DNA of 64,000 nucleotides from Advenella sp. S44 (GTDB taxonomy: Bacteria > Pseudomonadota > Gammaproteobacteria > Burkholderiales > Burkholderiaceae_B). The translations under genes and the position numbers were made by a program. Location of the stretch: NCBI RefSeq assembly GCF_002810445.1, contig NZ_NEXS01000008.1, forward strand, positions 62,001 through 126,000, in the 5' to 3' direction. Every line of letters starts with the position of its first letter. Position 1 is the stretch's first letter. Below are positions 53,566 to 62,243 of this stretch, piece after piece. A model generated the notes under the pieces. That model searched no databases. It saw only the letters and a list, made by a program, of their open reading frames with translations, and was not told where the DNA came from.

Positions 53566-55448
53566 CAGGCACGCTCCTGCAACTGCTCCCGCTGCGATGC
53601 ACATTGCCTGCCCCTCGCAACAAACGCCTTGGCGCCGGACGGGGCTGGAGTATATTGGCTAAACATTTGCATATCAATAGACACGCCCTGAGCACGCAAA
53701 GCATCAAAGCAATCGGGCGCAATACCCATGCCCATAAACGCGCCGGTGCCCTTGCGATCAAAGCGAAAAATTTCCTGTGACTTGATGATGCCACTTTCCA
53801 GTCCACATACTTCTGTGATTGAAGTGATGACGCGTCGACCACAAGGCAGGCGACTTTGCTGAACAATGAAGTCGATACTACCGGCGATATGTTCGCGCAC
53901 CGCGGCTAGCGGCAGGTCCATTCCTGCCATCAGAATCATGGTTTCCAGCCGCACCAGTGCATCCCTTGGCGTATTTGCGTGTAAGGTGGTCAAAGATCCT
54001 TCGTGGCCCGTGTTCATGGCTGCGAGCATATCAAATGCCTCCGCGCCCCGGCACTCGCCGACCACGATTCTGTCCGGACGCATGCGTAGCGCGTTTCTGA
54101 CCAGATCGCGTATCAGCACCTGACCTTTGCCCTCAAGGTTGGCCGGGCGGGCTTCCAGTGATACCAGATGGTCATGATCCAGCCGCAACTCTGCGGCATC
54201 TTCGATCGTGATAATCCGTTCATGCTCGGGAATGCAGTTGGACAGAATATTGAGCAGCGTGGTTTTACCAGAACCGGTGCCGCCCGAAACAATCATGTTT
54301 CTGCGATGCCGCACACACAGGGCGAGAAATTGCTGCATGGCGGTATCAAGCGAGCCCAGCCGAAGCAAATCCTGCATACCCGGTCGAAAGTCGGGGAATT
54401 TGCGAATTGTCAGGCTTGCGCCGCGCAAGGCGATGGGCGGAATGACGGCATTGACCCGCGAACCGTCTTTCAGACGCGCATCTACCATTGGCGAGCTTTC
54501 ATCGACCCGACGCCCTAACGGTGTGACAATGCGCTCAATCACCCCAAGCACGGATTTCTCACTGCTGAATGCACCGTCATAACGAAACAGTCGCCCCGCT
54601 TTCTCGACAAACACCTCGTCATAACGGTTGACCATGATTTCAGTGATGGCCGGATCCGCCAATAACGGTTCCAGCGGTCCGAGCCCGATCGCCTCGTCGA
54701 GCACATCTCGCTTTAGTCGTTCACGGTCCACGTCGGCGGGCAAGGTGAGGTTTTCTGCCACAATTCGGTCAAGCATACCGGCAGCCTCCAGACGCAGCGC
54801 CGCATCTGTCATTTGCGATACATCCTTGCGGCGCAGGTCGAGCGCCTGCAGCAGACTCGAATGCAGTTGCAATTGCCACTGCTGATAACGTGTGCAATTG
54901 GTTTGATCTGTACTTGGGTATTTTCTATCGCGTTTGTGATCCGACTGGCCCTCCGATTCGGACCGAGGGACGAGCACAGGCCTATCTATACGGGGCTCCT
55001 GAACACTACGTGTATCCGACACGCCGTGCCCTGGTTGAAAATTTAAAGAAACGCTATCTGTTGCCGGTTGCGCGCAATCGTGTCCGATCTCCGCATCGGG
55101 TTTCAGGTCCGGGTTCGCACCCGCATTTCCATGCCCATTTCCATGCAGAGGACCCACCATGGACAAGTCAATGACCACCATGCGGCAGGGGCCGATTAAT
55201 ATTTCATCTGCAATGGCCAGGGGTCCGTACTCGGTTATGCGCAAGCCATTGACCAGCGTACCAGCAAGCGTTCCCAGGTCTTCAACAAACACACCCGCCT
55301 GTCGGCGCACCAGGCGCGCATGCTGACGGGCCACCCGCCAACTGCGCAAGCTGATTGGGCAATCCTTGTGCCTCCCGACAATGGCTGGCAAGACGTATTG
55401 ACGTTTTACCACTGTTCCGTCTTCAAAATGCATATCGATGACAATCAT
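53565..55448 (-). CDS. tadA: TadA/CpaF secretion ATPase with N-terminal FHA domain
   Basis: This is a 627-residue fusion. Residues 1-95 form an FHA domain (VGRHKD at about 24, ARQHARL at about 40, DLGTLAGTLVNG at about 57-68). A polar linker without conservation runs to about 185. The CpaF-type ATPase follows, with Walker A GGTGSGKTT at about 389-397, the acidic motif RIVVGECRG at about 462, and TLHAN. It powers pilus assembly. Most TadA proteins lack an FHA domain. The usual FHA Ser in SRxHA is Ala here. The start at 55448 has AAGGTGG upstream. It overlaps tadB and follows the secretin gene. Confidence 0.93.
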   Translation of the reverse strand: MIVIDMHFEDGTVVKRQYVLPAIVGRHKDCPISLRSWRVARQHARLVRRQAGVFVEDLGTLAGTLVNGLRITEYGPLAIADEILIGPCRMVVIDLSMVGPLHGNGHGNAGANPDLKPDAEIGHDCAQPATDSVSLNFQPGHGVSDTRSVQEPRIDRPVLVPRSESEGQSDHKRDRKYPSTDQTNCTRYQQWQLQLHSSLLQALDLRRKDVSQMTDAALRLEAAGMLDRIVAENLTLPADVDRERLKRDVLDEAIGLGPLEPLLADPAITEIMVNRYDEVFVEKAGRLFRYDGAFSSEKSVLGVIERIVTPLGRRVDESSPMVDARLKDGSRVNAVIPPIALRGASLTIRKFPDFRPGMQDLLRLGSLDTAMQQFLALCVRHRRNMIVSGGTGSGKTTLLNILSNCIPEHERIITIEDAAELRLDHDHLVSLEARPANLEGKGQVLIRDLVRNALRMRPDRIVVGECRGAEAFDMLAAMNTGHEGSLTTLHANTPRDALVRLETMILMAGMDLPLAAVREHIAGSIDFIVQQSRLPCGRRVITSITEVCGLESGIIKSQEIFRFDRKGTGAFMGMGIAPDCFDALRAQGVSIDMQMFSQYTPAPSGAKAFVARGRQCASQREQLQERA

Positions 55449-55459
55449 CGGTTCCACCT

Positions 55460-57109
55460 TCAGAAACGTTGCTCTACTGCGGGTCGGCGCAAGCGCAGAA
55501 CCGGTTTCCACCGCGACTTTCGCACCTGTATAGGCGCGCTACGTTGTTCTCGCAAGCGCCCGGCATCACGCTTTGAGCGATTTACTTTGTCGGCCTCTTT
55601 TTCTCGCCTTTCTCGCCTTTCTCGACTTTCTCGGTCGGCTCGGTCTACCCATTTTGCGCGATCTGCTCGCTTTTCTCGATCTGTCCGGTATGCTCCCGCT
55701 ACTTCTTCGGACCGCGGTGCCGCTGGCAATGTGCGCGAATATCGCCATGGCTGACCTGCTGGTATCCAAATGGGATAGTGACGTTTTGTTGTTGGAGATG
55801 CCGGCTGGGTTTCGTGGGACTCATCGGCGGCGACCGGTGTATTCAGTATCGGATCGGCCCGGAAAGTATTGTTAATAATGGCGCGGGAACGCGCCGCACG
55901 CGTCTGCAAGTCGCGATTGTCGGCAGAGACGACCACCGGTCGCACGAAGATTGCCAGCTCCGTTTCGTTGCGCTGAAACCGGTTTGATCGAAAAAGCGCG
56001 CCAAGAATGGGCAAATCGCCGATCCCTGGCAATTTATCAGCATTGCGAAATTGGTCGCGGGAGATAAAACCAGCCAATACCAGGGTCTGGCCCGACTGCA
56101 CATTAAACTCCGTCGAAGTACGTCGTGTTTTCAGGGCGGGACCGCCGTTGAGCGCCATTGACGAATCGACCGAACTGACTTCTACTTCAATTTTTGACCG
56201 TACGTTGCCATTTTTCTGAATGCGTGGCGTAATGTGCAGACTCACCCCATAAGGCTTGAATACCGTCTGGTTTTGCCCGTTCTTGTCGGTTGTCACATAG
56301 GGAACCTCGCCACCGGCAAGAAACTCGGCAGTGGCTCCGCTGCGCGCCATCAGTTGCGGCTGAGCCAATACGACGGCATGCCCTTCCTGGGCAAGCGTCT
56401 GCAGTGAGGCCGACAGCAGCGCATTCAGACCAAAATAGCCCACAGGTGCCACTGCTTTGAAGGGAATCTGCAACACGCTCTCGCCCGGTCTGGCTTGCAG
56501 GCGCGAGGAACCTGTGTCCCAGACGGCGCCCATGGAGAGACCGCCGGTATGAACGCCCCATTTAACGCCAAGCTCTTGCAGAACATTACGGGGTAACTCC
56601 AGAATCTGGACATCGAGCAACACCATTTGATCCCAGCCGATCTGGCTGGTCATATCGACAATTTGCGGAAAATGCCGGACAAGCACCAACAGGCGTTCGC
56701 GATCGGCATCGCTCAGATTGTCGCCTTCGACAATAATTTTGTCTCCGATCTGCGTTGTCTTAACATGCCCGATCGTGCCAAGCATGCGTTGTATTTCATG
56801 TTGGAGTTTCTGCTCGCCTGCAGCGCGCACATGGATGTGGAACTGCTGGCTCTGATTCGTTTTATCCCAGACGTTCAGCACGGTCTGACCCGGTTCCCGG
56901 GCAAAGAGCACCAGCTCATTCTCGGCATCGGTCACGGCATTGAGGATGTTTCCATTACCAACGGCCACGCGGGCCAGGCCGGACAACGGCAATACCTTGA
57001 CGTCTCCAACCTGCAAGGTGATTTGCGAGGCAGCCTGTGCATACGCGCAAGATTGCGTGATTCCCAATCCGAGCGCAGCCAGAAAGGAAAAAGCCTGATT
57101 AAACTTCAT
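55460..57109 (-). CDS. rcpA: Tad secretin (RcpA/CpaC) with a charged C-terminal tail
   Basis: This is a 549-residue outer-membrane channel protein. A signal peptide (ending AYAQA) is followed by the pilus-type N-terminal domain (ITLQVGDVKVLPLSGLARVAVGN), a BON-like region (about residues 110-150) and the secretin domain (about 230-420), with VLAQPQLMARSGATAEFLAGGEVPYV and SGQTLVLAGFISRDQFRNADKLPGIGDLPILGALF. The last 130 residues are extra. Residues about 475-520 consist of Arg, Asp, Glu and Lys in short degenerate repeats. The secretin core ends normally, so the tail may be a late addition. It overlaps cpaB by four bases. Confidence 0.92.
   Translation of the reverse strand: MKFNQAFSFLAALGLGITQSCAYAQAASQITLQVGDVKVLPLSGLARVAVGNGNILNAVTDAENELVLFAREPGQTVLNVWDKTNQSQQFHIHVRAAGEQKLQHEIQRMLGTIGHVKTTQIGDKIIVEGDNLSDADRERLLVLVRHFPQIVDMTSQIGWDQMVLLDVQILELPRNVLQELGVKWGVHTGGLSMGAVWDTGSSRLQARPGESVLQIPFKAVAPVGYFGLNALLSASLQTLAQEGHAVVLAQPQLMARSGATAEFLAGGEVPYVTTDKNGQNQTVFKPYGVSLHITPRIQKNGNVRSKIEVEVSSVDSSMALNGGPALKTRRTSTEFNVQSGQTLVLAGFISRDQFRNADKLPGIGDLPILGALFRSNRFQRNETELAIFVRPVVVSADNRDLQTRAARSRAIINNTFRADPILNTPVAADESHETQPASPTTKRHYPIWIPAGQPWRYSRTLPAAPRSEEVAGAYRTDREKRADRAKWVDRADRESRERRERREKEADKVNRSKRDAGRLREQRSAPIQVRKSRWKPVLRLRRPAVEQRF
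55550..55687. repeat. Degenerate tandem repeat coding for the charged secretin tail
   Basis: On the plus strand the region reads as short units built on CTTTCTCG, TTTCTCGA and CGGTCGGCTCGG with a period near 9 bp. On the minus strand it gives RADRAK, DRADRESRERRERREKE and similar residues. It is in frame with the secretin, and its composition is unlike the secretin domain before it. Confidence 0.6.
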
Positions 57110-58200
57110 GGTGTCTCCTGCAAATTGAGAGGTGCGGCAATGGCCTGCCCGGGCCCCGTTTGAGGACCGGTGGGGCCTGTGTCGGAACTGTCGGATCTGC
57201 TCTCGGAAGCGGTATCCACTGAGATCGGATGCTCATTGTTTGCCCTGGTTGGTTCAAATTGATCGGCACCACCCGATCTTGCACCCCGGGGAAGGGAATT
57301 GATCCATGCACTGACAATGTCTTCGCTCTCGGGCAATTCGAACATCCCTTTGGATTGATCACGCACTTGTGATCTGGACTCGCTGATTAGCGCCGGCAGC
57401 CGGTGTTGTGGCTGATTGCCGTATATGACGGAAGGTCGGGAACGCGAAACCGGCTGCGGTTTTGCAATACCCAGCATTGTGGCCAGGTCGCCCTGTACGC
57501 CCTTGTTGGTTGCCTTTGCGTCGTCCGGATGTCGCAATAAGGCGGTAATAGTGCCTGCCTGCCGGGCAGCGACCAGACGGGCCGCTTCTTCGGGCGACGT
57601 ATCGAGCGTTACTGTTGAAAAATTCGAGCTCTGAACGGGTTCGTTGTCCGGGTTACCCGGCTGGCTTTCACCGCCAGTGGCCAGCACCAGCACACCCTGC
57701 AATAGCGGCGCCGTTATGCGCTTTCTGCGATACTCGAACGACACATAAAGATCGATCAGGTCGCCAGGGACCAGCATGCCTGAGACTGAATTGATCGCGT
57801 CTACCGGCATAGTCACGGCCCGCCTGCCGGGCCGCACCTTCTGCGAGAATGCCTGATGTTGCGCCGACGCCAGGTTCGCCCGTAGCACAATATCTCCTTT
57901 GCGCAGCGCCGTAGTAACCACTTTGCCTTCAATGCTTGTCACATCTTCGGGCGCAATGCTGCCGCTGGGAACCCAGCTTGCCGGTACCTGCATGACAGCC
58001 AGGTGCAGGCGCTCAAGCCTCAAGCCCTCGGGCAGATCGAAGTCGGCAACAATGCGGCTGACGGTACGCACTTTGGCCTGTTCATCCAGCGCACGAATAT
58101 GATCCTGAATATAACGTCGTGCAAACCAGGCAGCGACCAGACCTGCCAGGATGGCAGCAAGCAGCAGAAAAGCGTGACGACTTGGTCTGAAAATCTGCAT
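57106..58200 (-). CDS. cpaB: Flp pilus assembly protein CpaB/RcpC
   Basis: This is a 364-residue periplasmic protein. An N-terminal membrane anchor (AFLLLAAILAGLVAAWFARRYI) is followed by a SAF domain (about residues 45-110) and the RcpC/CpaB core with RRAVTMPVDAINSVSGMLVPGDLIDLYVSF. A proline/serine-rich C-terminal third (about 250-364) is low in conservation. It works with the secretin at the outer membrane. It overlaps the secretin start (ATGA) and is 16 bases after the unrecognised gene upstream. Confidence 0.92.
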   Translation of the reverse strand: MQIFRPSRHAFLLLAAILAGLVAAWFARRYIQDHIRALDEQAKVRTVSRIVADFDLPEGLRLERLHLAVMQVPASWVPSGSIAPEDVTSIEGKVVTTALRKGDIVLRANLASAQHQAFSQKVRPGRRAVTMPVDAINSVSGMLVPGDLIDLYVSFEYRRKRITAPLLQGVLVLATGGESQPGNPDNEPVQSSNFSTVTLDTSPEEAARLVAARQAGTITALLRHPDDAKATNKGVQGDLATMLGIAKPQPVSRSRPSVIYGNQPQHRLPALISESRSQVRDQSKGMFELPESEDIVSAWINSLPRGARSGGADQFEPTRANNEHPISVDTASESRSDSSDTGPTGPQTGPGQAIAAPLNLQETP

Positions 58201-58216
58201 TTTTGTGCTCCTTTTC

Positions 58217-58936
58217 CTACCACAATATTGCGGGCGCGATTATATAGAGCATGGTGTTGCCATGAGCATTGACCAGGAAATACCGAAGTGTTCTGCCTTG
58301 CCGATTCCACGTGGCAATACCCTGCTCTGTGCCTTGGGGCACCCATTTGGCAGCCGCCAGTTCCGCTTTCACTGCAGAGGCAAGTTGATGCTCATTCAAG
58401 TTTCTGTAGACATAGACCTGATGGCAGGTTTGATCACCATTCGGATAACAGATGTCCATGAGCAGCCTGGCGCCACCAGGCAACAGCGGCAGCACTCGAT
58501 ATTCCGATGGCGGAAAGGCGCCTGTTTTGAGGCTTGTCCCTATCTGCGCAAGATCAAAAATGATTGCACTGAGCAGTGCCTCGGTCGTGTTCTTTCCGAG
58601 AACATCGACAACCAGTTGCAGGCTGATTTGCTCCCGCGCAGCACTGTAGAACACCTGTTTGCCCACGCGTGTAAACTGCGAAAACGGGGAAGCCATGTCG
58701 TGCAGGCGCTGCATGAATCGCCTGGGTGGCTCCTGTAGTTTCAGTATCATGAAGGCTGAGGACATACCGAATAGCTCAAAGGATACCGCCGGCTCGCCCG
58801 TGCACACCTTCAACTGCCGGCATACCTCATGCAATGCTGCCGCGGCCAAATTTTTTTCAGTCATTGTTGCTGCCGCATTGGCATACAGCACCAACGACAC
58901 AAGAACAAAAATAAGTTTGAATACAAGAATCTGCAT
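58217..58936 (-). CDS. Exported protein of unknown function in Tad operon
   Basis: This is a 239-residue protein that I do not recognise. The start at 58936 gives a typical signal peptide (MQILVFKLIFVLVSLVLYANAAA); the open frame extends 105 bases further but overlaps the TadE-like gene. The mature part has four Cys, including CRQLKVC and CYPNGDQTC, which could form disulfides, and no membrane segments apart from the hydrophobic C-terminus MLYIIAPAILW. It lies between the TadE-like and cpaB genes with 37 and 16 bases on either side, so it is almost certainly part of the assembly or secretion machinery. Confidence 0.75.
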   Translation of the reverse strand: MQILVFKLIFVLVSLVLYANAAATMTEKNLAAAALHEVCRQLKVCTGEPAVSFELFGMSSAFMILKLQEPPRRFMQRLHDMASPFSQFTRVGKQVFYSAAREQISLQLVVDVLGKNTTEALLSAIIFDLAQIGTSLKTGAFPPSEYRVLPLLPGGARLLMDICYPNGDQTCHQVYVYRNLNEHQLASAVKAELAAAKWVPQGTEQGIATWNRQGRTLRYFLVNAHGNTMLYIIAPAILW

Positions 58937-58973
58937 ACAATGATCCAGAGAAATTTCATGCAAAAAACAGACG

Positions 58974-59684
58974 TTATGGCTTTTTTCCGGCCCAGGGCAT
59001 GAACCAGTCAAAGACGGGATCAGTCCGCTGCCACGGCGCATCTACACGAGAAGCGACTGCAGAGATTTGTTTTCCGGCGGCATACGACGCCCGCGCGACC
59101 CGACGCCAGGCGGTGTCTGAGCCGGCGGCGCGATCATGTGCGGAACGGGCATCTGTGGCATGGCTCGCCCCGATCAGAATCGCGGTATGCCTGCGCAAAA
59201 ACAACGCCAGATTCTCGGTAAAGCTCACAGCATGAGCTGCCAGACCGGAAGCGTTTTGAGCGTGTGCCGCTTGCGGAACAACCAGTGGACGAATCGTCAT
59301 GGCTACGTTAGCGATGCCGTTATCTTGCACCTTCCATTCTTTTCGCAATTGGGTCGCATTGCGCTCTGTTGCGCCAGGCTGACCGGCCGAATCCAGCCGG
59401 GCTTGCCTGTTGAGCGTCACGTGAACCGATTCGTCAGCGACCAGCGCATTACCTTGCCTATTGCGCCATGTCGCATGATGTCCGTGGACAAATCGTGATG
59501 AGAACTTTGCATGGTCCAGATTGGCCGCCCTGGCAAGTTCGAACGCGCCAAACCGGCTGGCATGCTGTTCATAAAGCGCAATATCCTGCAGTCGCCCAAG
59601 CCATGTGATGGCTGAGAAAAAAGTAAGCAGGCATAGAAGCACCACCAATCCTTCGGCCATTGCCTGTCCCTGCTGGTTTCGCAT
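58974..59684 (-). CDS. TadE-like pseudopilin
   Basis: This is a 236-residue protein. It begins MRNQQGQAMAEGLVVLLCLLTFFSAI, which contains a prepilin-peptidase motif (Gly6, then Glu11 at +5) and one hydrophobic helix, as in TadE and TadF minor pseudopilins. The remaining 200 residues are hydrophilic, periplasmic and without a known domain. The start one base after the TadG-like stop was chosen over a frame 69 bases longer. It should be processed by a prepilin peptidase not encoded in this window. Confidence 0.8.
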   Translation of the reverse strand: MRNQQGQAMAEGLVVLLCLLTFFSAITWLGRLQDIALYEQHASRFGAFELARAANLDHAKFSSRFVHGHHATWRNRQGNALVADESVHVTLNRQARLDSAGQPGATERNATQLRKEWKVQDNGIANVAMTIRPLVVPQAAHAQNASGLAAHAVSFTENLALFLRRHTAILIGASHATDARSAHDRAAGSDTAWRRVARASYAAGKQISAVASRVDAPWQRTDPVFDWFMPWAGKKP

Positions 59685-59685
59685 A

Positions 59686-61113
59686 TTAGTTCTCCCTGGC
59701 TGGCGGATTAGCAACAAGATGCGCCTGCCAGAACGGATGCCACATACCGGCAAGTTCAGTGCGATACTGCCTGTTCTGGCTGGCCAGCTCGTAAAACGTT
59801 TCGGCCGATGCGACTACAGTCAGCGCAGGCTGGTCAGAAAAATGTTGAGTGACATTGATCGTGAAACCCAATGGGCGATGACGATGTTCTTGACGCAAAT
59901 CGTAATACGGAATCAGACCGCCACCCTTCCATTGCGGCGTGCCGGCCACTGCATATGAATTTGCCAGCGGATTGGCGCGACCGGTAAAAATGTCCCAGCT
60001 TGTGGCCTGAGTTACCCAACGCCAGAAATCGATGTCACCGAAATTCCCGGGCGCCTCTTCCGAGTACGGCATATCTGCACCGGGTTTGCCCTCACGGGCC
60101 GTTATCCAGCCCCAGCCCATGGGATATTCACGGTAGTAACAACCAATATATTGATTGCTTCTAAGTGCGTGATACGACAGGGTATCGGTAGACTGCCAGT
60201 TGCCATTGCTATCCAACACGGTTCGTCCACGCCTGCGTAGTTCGTGACGCAGATGCGGGCATTGATAATGCACCATCCAGCCGTTGCGCGTCACGTGGTC
60301 GCGCACACCAAGAAAGTCATAAAGCGCCACCACGTCTTCAAGAAAGCGGCGGTATCCTGCGCCAGGCTTGTGAAGCGCCGTATACGACTTTTCAAGATGG
60401 TTACGGGCCGACCAGGACACTGGCGCGGAACGGTCCGGCGGGTAACTGACTGGCACGGCAGTTCTTGTCTGGCCGTGGGCGGTGGTGTCCTGTCGTGGGA
60501 GCAACAGTTGCGTCACAGTACTGTCGGGAAAGTTCTGCTCGAGCACTTGTGTAATTGCACGATCCCGTGTGCTTTGCATGCTTTGATGTATGGCATGAGA
60601 TGCCGACTGCAGCACATGGCGAACGATTCGATCATGTTCGGCGAACAGACGCGGCAGCTTACCCCCTGACCGGGCCATGTTGCGTAGCGCCATGGCACTG
60701 GAAGAGGCTGTATACCCAGTCAGGTGACGCGCGCCGAACATCATGCCAATCACATGAGCGGGCGGATTGAATTTTGCCAGTTGCTGCCCTTGTGCCGCCG
60801 CAAAAAGACTCCAGGAGCCGAGTGTCACCAAGTGTGCCATCGCCACCTGATGCGCGGTCTGGGTCAGATTAATGTAGGCCTGCATATTAAGCGCCCGCGC
60901 CTGGATCAGCGCACCCGAATAGGCAGCGGCATCTGTGGCATGCATCAGCCTCGCTTTGCGTCCTACGACCTGCCCCACGCCAAACTGATAAATAAGCGCC
61001 ACCGCAAGCAGCATGGCCAGGAAAAGTCCCAAGACCAATGCCTGGCCCCGCTGGGTACCAAGCGGCGTGCATTGGCGGTACTGGCGGTGTTTCATCAAAT
61101 ACGCCCGATTCAT
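59686..61113 (-). CDS. TadG-like pilus assembly protein
   Basis: This is a 475-residue protein with the TadG-type N-terminus RGQALVLGLFLAMLLAVALIYQFG (about residues 22-45), one membrane helix and a long periplasmic part. DAAAYSGALIQARALNMQAYINL after the helix is typical of the Flp pilus TadG_N family. No von Willebrand (VWA) domain is visible, unlike many TadG proteins. It is upstream of the TadE-like gene with one base between and 11 bases after the Flp-like gene. A start at the ATG at 61095 is equally possible. Confidence 0.82.
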   Translation of the reverse strand: MNRAYLMKHRQYRQCTPLGTQRGQALVLGLFLAMLLAVALIYQFGVGQVVGRKARLMHATDAAAYSGALIQARALNMQAYINLTQTAHQVAMAHLVTLGSWSLFAAAQGQQLAKFNPPAHVIGMMFGARHLTGYTASSSAMALRNMARSGGKLPRLFAEHDRIVRHVLQSASHAIHQSMQSTRDRAITQVLEQNFPDSTVTQLLLPRQDTTAHGQTRTAVPVSYPPDRSAPVSWSARNHLEKSYTALHKPGAGYRRFLEDVVALYDFLGVRDHVTRNGWMVHYQCPHLRHELRRRGRTVLDSNGNWQSTDTLSYHALRSNQYIGCYYREYPMGWGWITAREGKPGADMPYSEEAPGNFGDIDFWRWVTQATSWDIFTGRANPLANSYAVAGTPQWKGGGLIPYYDLRQEHRHRPLGFTINVTQHFSDQPALTVVASAETFYELASQNRQYRTELAGMWHPFWQAHLVANPPAREN

Positions 61114-61124
61114 GACAAATGCAC

Positions 61125-61433
61125 TTACTGCCCGGTTGAGCCGCCGCCCGCAGCCTCTGCGTTGCCGGTAAAGCTTTTCAGTGATTTGGCGGCGGTCTGA
61201 CCCGCTGCCAGTTCAGACGCGGTGCGTGCCGCCTGGGATTCGGTCGAGCCGTCTTCTCCGGCCAGTTCCCTGGCAATGGCCGCGGTCTGCGAGCGCAGGG
61301 TCTGGCCAAATAACTGAAACACGGCTATCGCAGAAATAGCTACCAGGGCAACCACAATAATGTACTCCGTCATGCCCTGCCCTTGCTGGAATTTCAAATT
61401 GCGCCCTTGCTGCATTTTTATATGGTCTTTCAT
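61125..61433 (-). CDS. Flp-type pilin or pseudopilin
   Basis: This is a 102-residue small pilin. The leader MKDHIKMQQGRNLKFQQG ends at Gly18, and QGMT-Glu23-Tyr24 follow, an exact GxxxxEY Flp prepilin cleavage site with Glu at +5. The hydrophobic stalk TEYIIVVALVAISAIAVFQLFG comes next. A 60-residue Ala/Gly/Ser/Thr-rich tail follows, longer than in classical Flp1 pilins. It is the first gene of the Tad operon. A ribosome-binding site, GAGGGA, supports the start at 61433 over the longer open frame. It could be the major pilin or a TadE-like partner. Confidence 0.82.
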   Translation of the reverse strand: MKDHIKMQQGRNLKFQQGQGMTEYIIVVALVAISAIAVFQLFGQTLRSQTAAIARELAGEDGSTESQAARTASELAAGQTAAKSLKSFTGNAEAAGGGSTGQ

Positions 61434-62243
61434 AACTGTCCCTCGCGTGATTAATGAGGCAGACAGTGTGCCGCGCTCCGGCAACAGCGGCAATTCGCAG
61501 ATTCCGACGGCGACAATTGCATGCTCGATATCTTGTCTTTGAGCCAAGCCATGGCCAGACTCACGTTCGCGTATAACCCACGGCGAAAGCCGCCCCATGA
61601 CACTTGATGCAACACCCTATCGACATGGGTGATACAACATGAGCGATAAGCGACGATAATTTCAGTTGAGATTCCCTGACGGGAAAAGACCTGTCACAAC
61701 CTTGTTCCAGACGAGAGTCTGCATTGCAGAAAAAAACCACCAAAAAGTCCGCAACGATATTGGCCACAACGCTTTCAGTGACATTAACCCGGCTACAACC
61801 CGCTTGTGTGATAACCAGCAAAATTTCAAATGCGCAGGACGATGGAAGATAGGCTAAAACCGCGCGACATTTACGCAACGCTGTCGTGGATCGGCGTGGG
61901 ACCTCAGTTGATGGAGCGCGAGCTCAATGGCTTTGAAGAATTCGGGATATGAGCATAGCGTTCTGAGAATCGTCAGATCATAGGGGTAAATATCATGGGA
62001 TTGCACTTTCTCCCGAAGAAAAGCCCTATGTTGCAGATATTGCTTTTTCACGACCATCAGCGTATATATCAAGAGAAAAATATATGGTTTTTTTGTCAAT
62101 GGTTTTGCCTGTTTCACAACTGCCCGGCAGCGCGACAGCAAAAACACCCAAGTGCCACGCAGACTCACAGCCGCAAATAGACAGATCGCCGGTTCCTGGC
62201 GGCGTTCGCGGTTACACGACCAAAATAGGCACCGAAGGATTTT
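61434..62243. other. 810-bp gap upstream of the Tad operon, no convincing gene
   Basis: The stretch between the first Tad gene and the Crp/Fnr gene should hold the Tad promoter. A 104-codon minus-strand frame (61854-62168) has no ribosome-binding site and no family I know. The region around 62030-62110 is AT-rich. No clear FNR-type box was seen within it. Confidence 0.5.

Noticed and set aside
61854-62168. 104-codon frame upstream of the Tad operon
   Set aside because: It begins with GTG without a ribosome-binding site and has no recognisable domain; kept only as part of the gap description.
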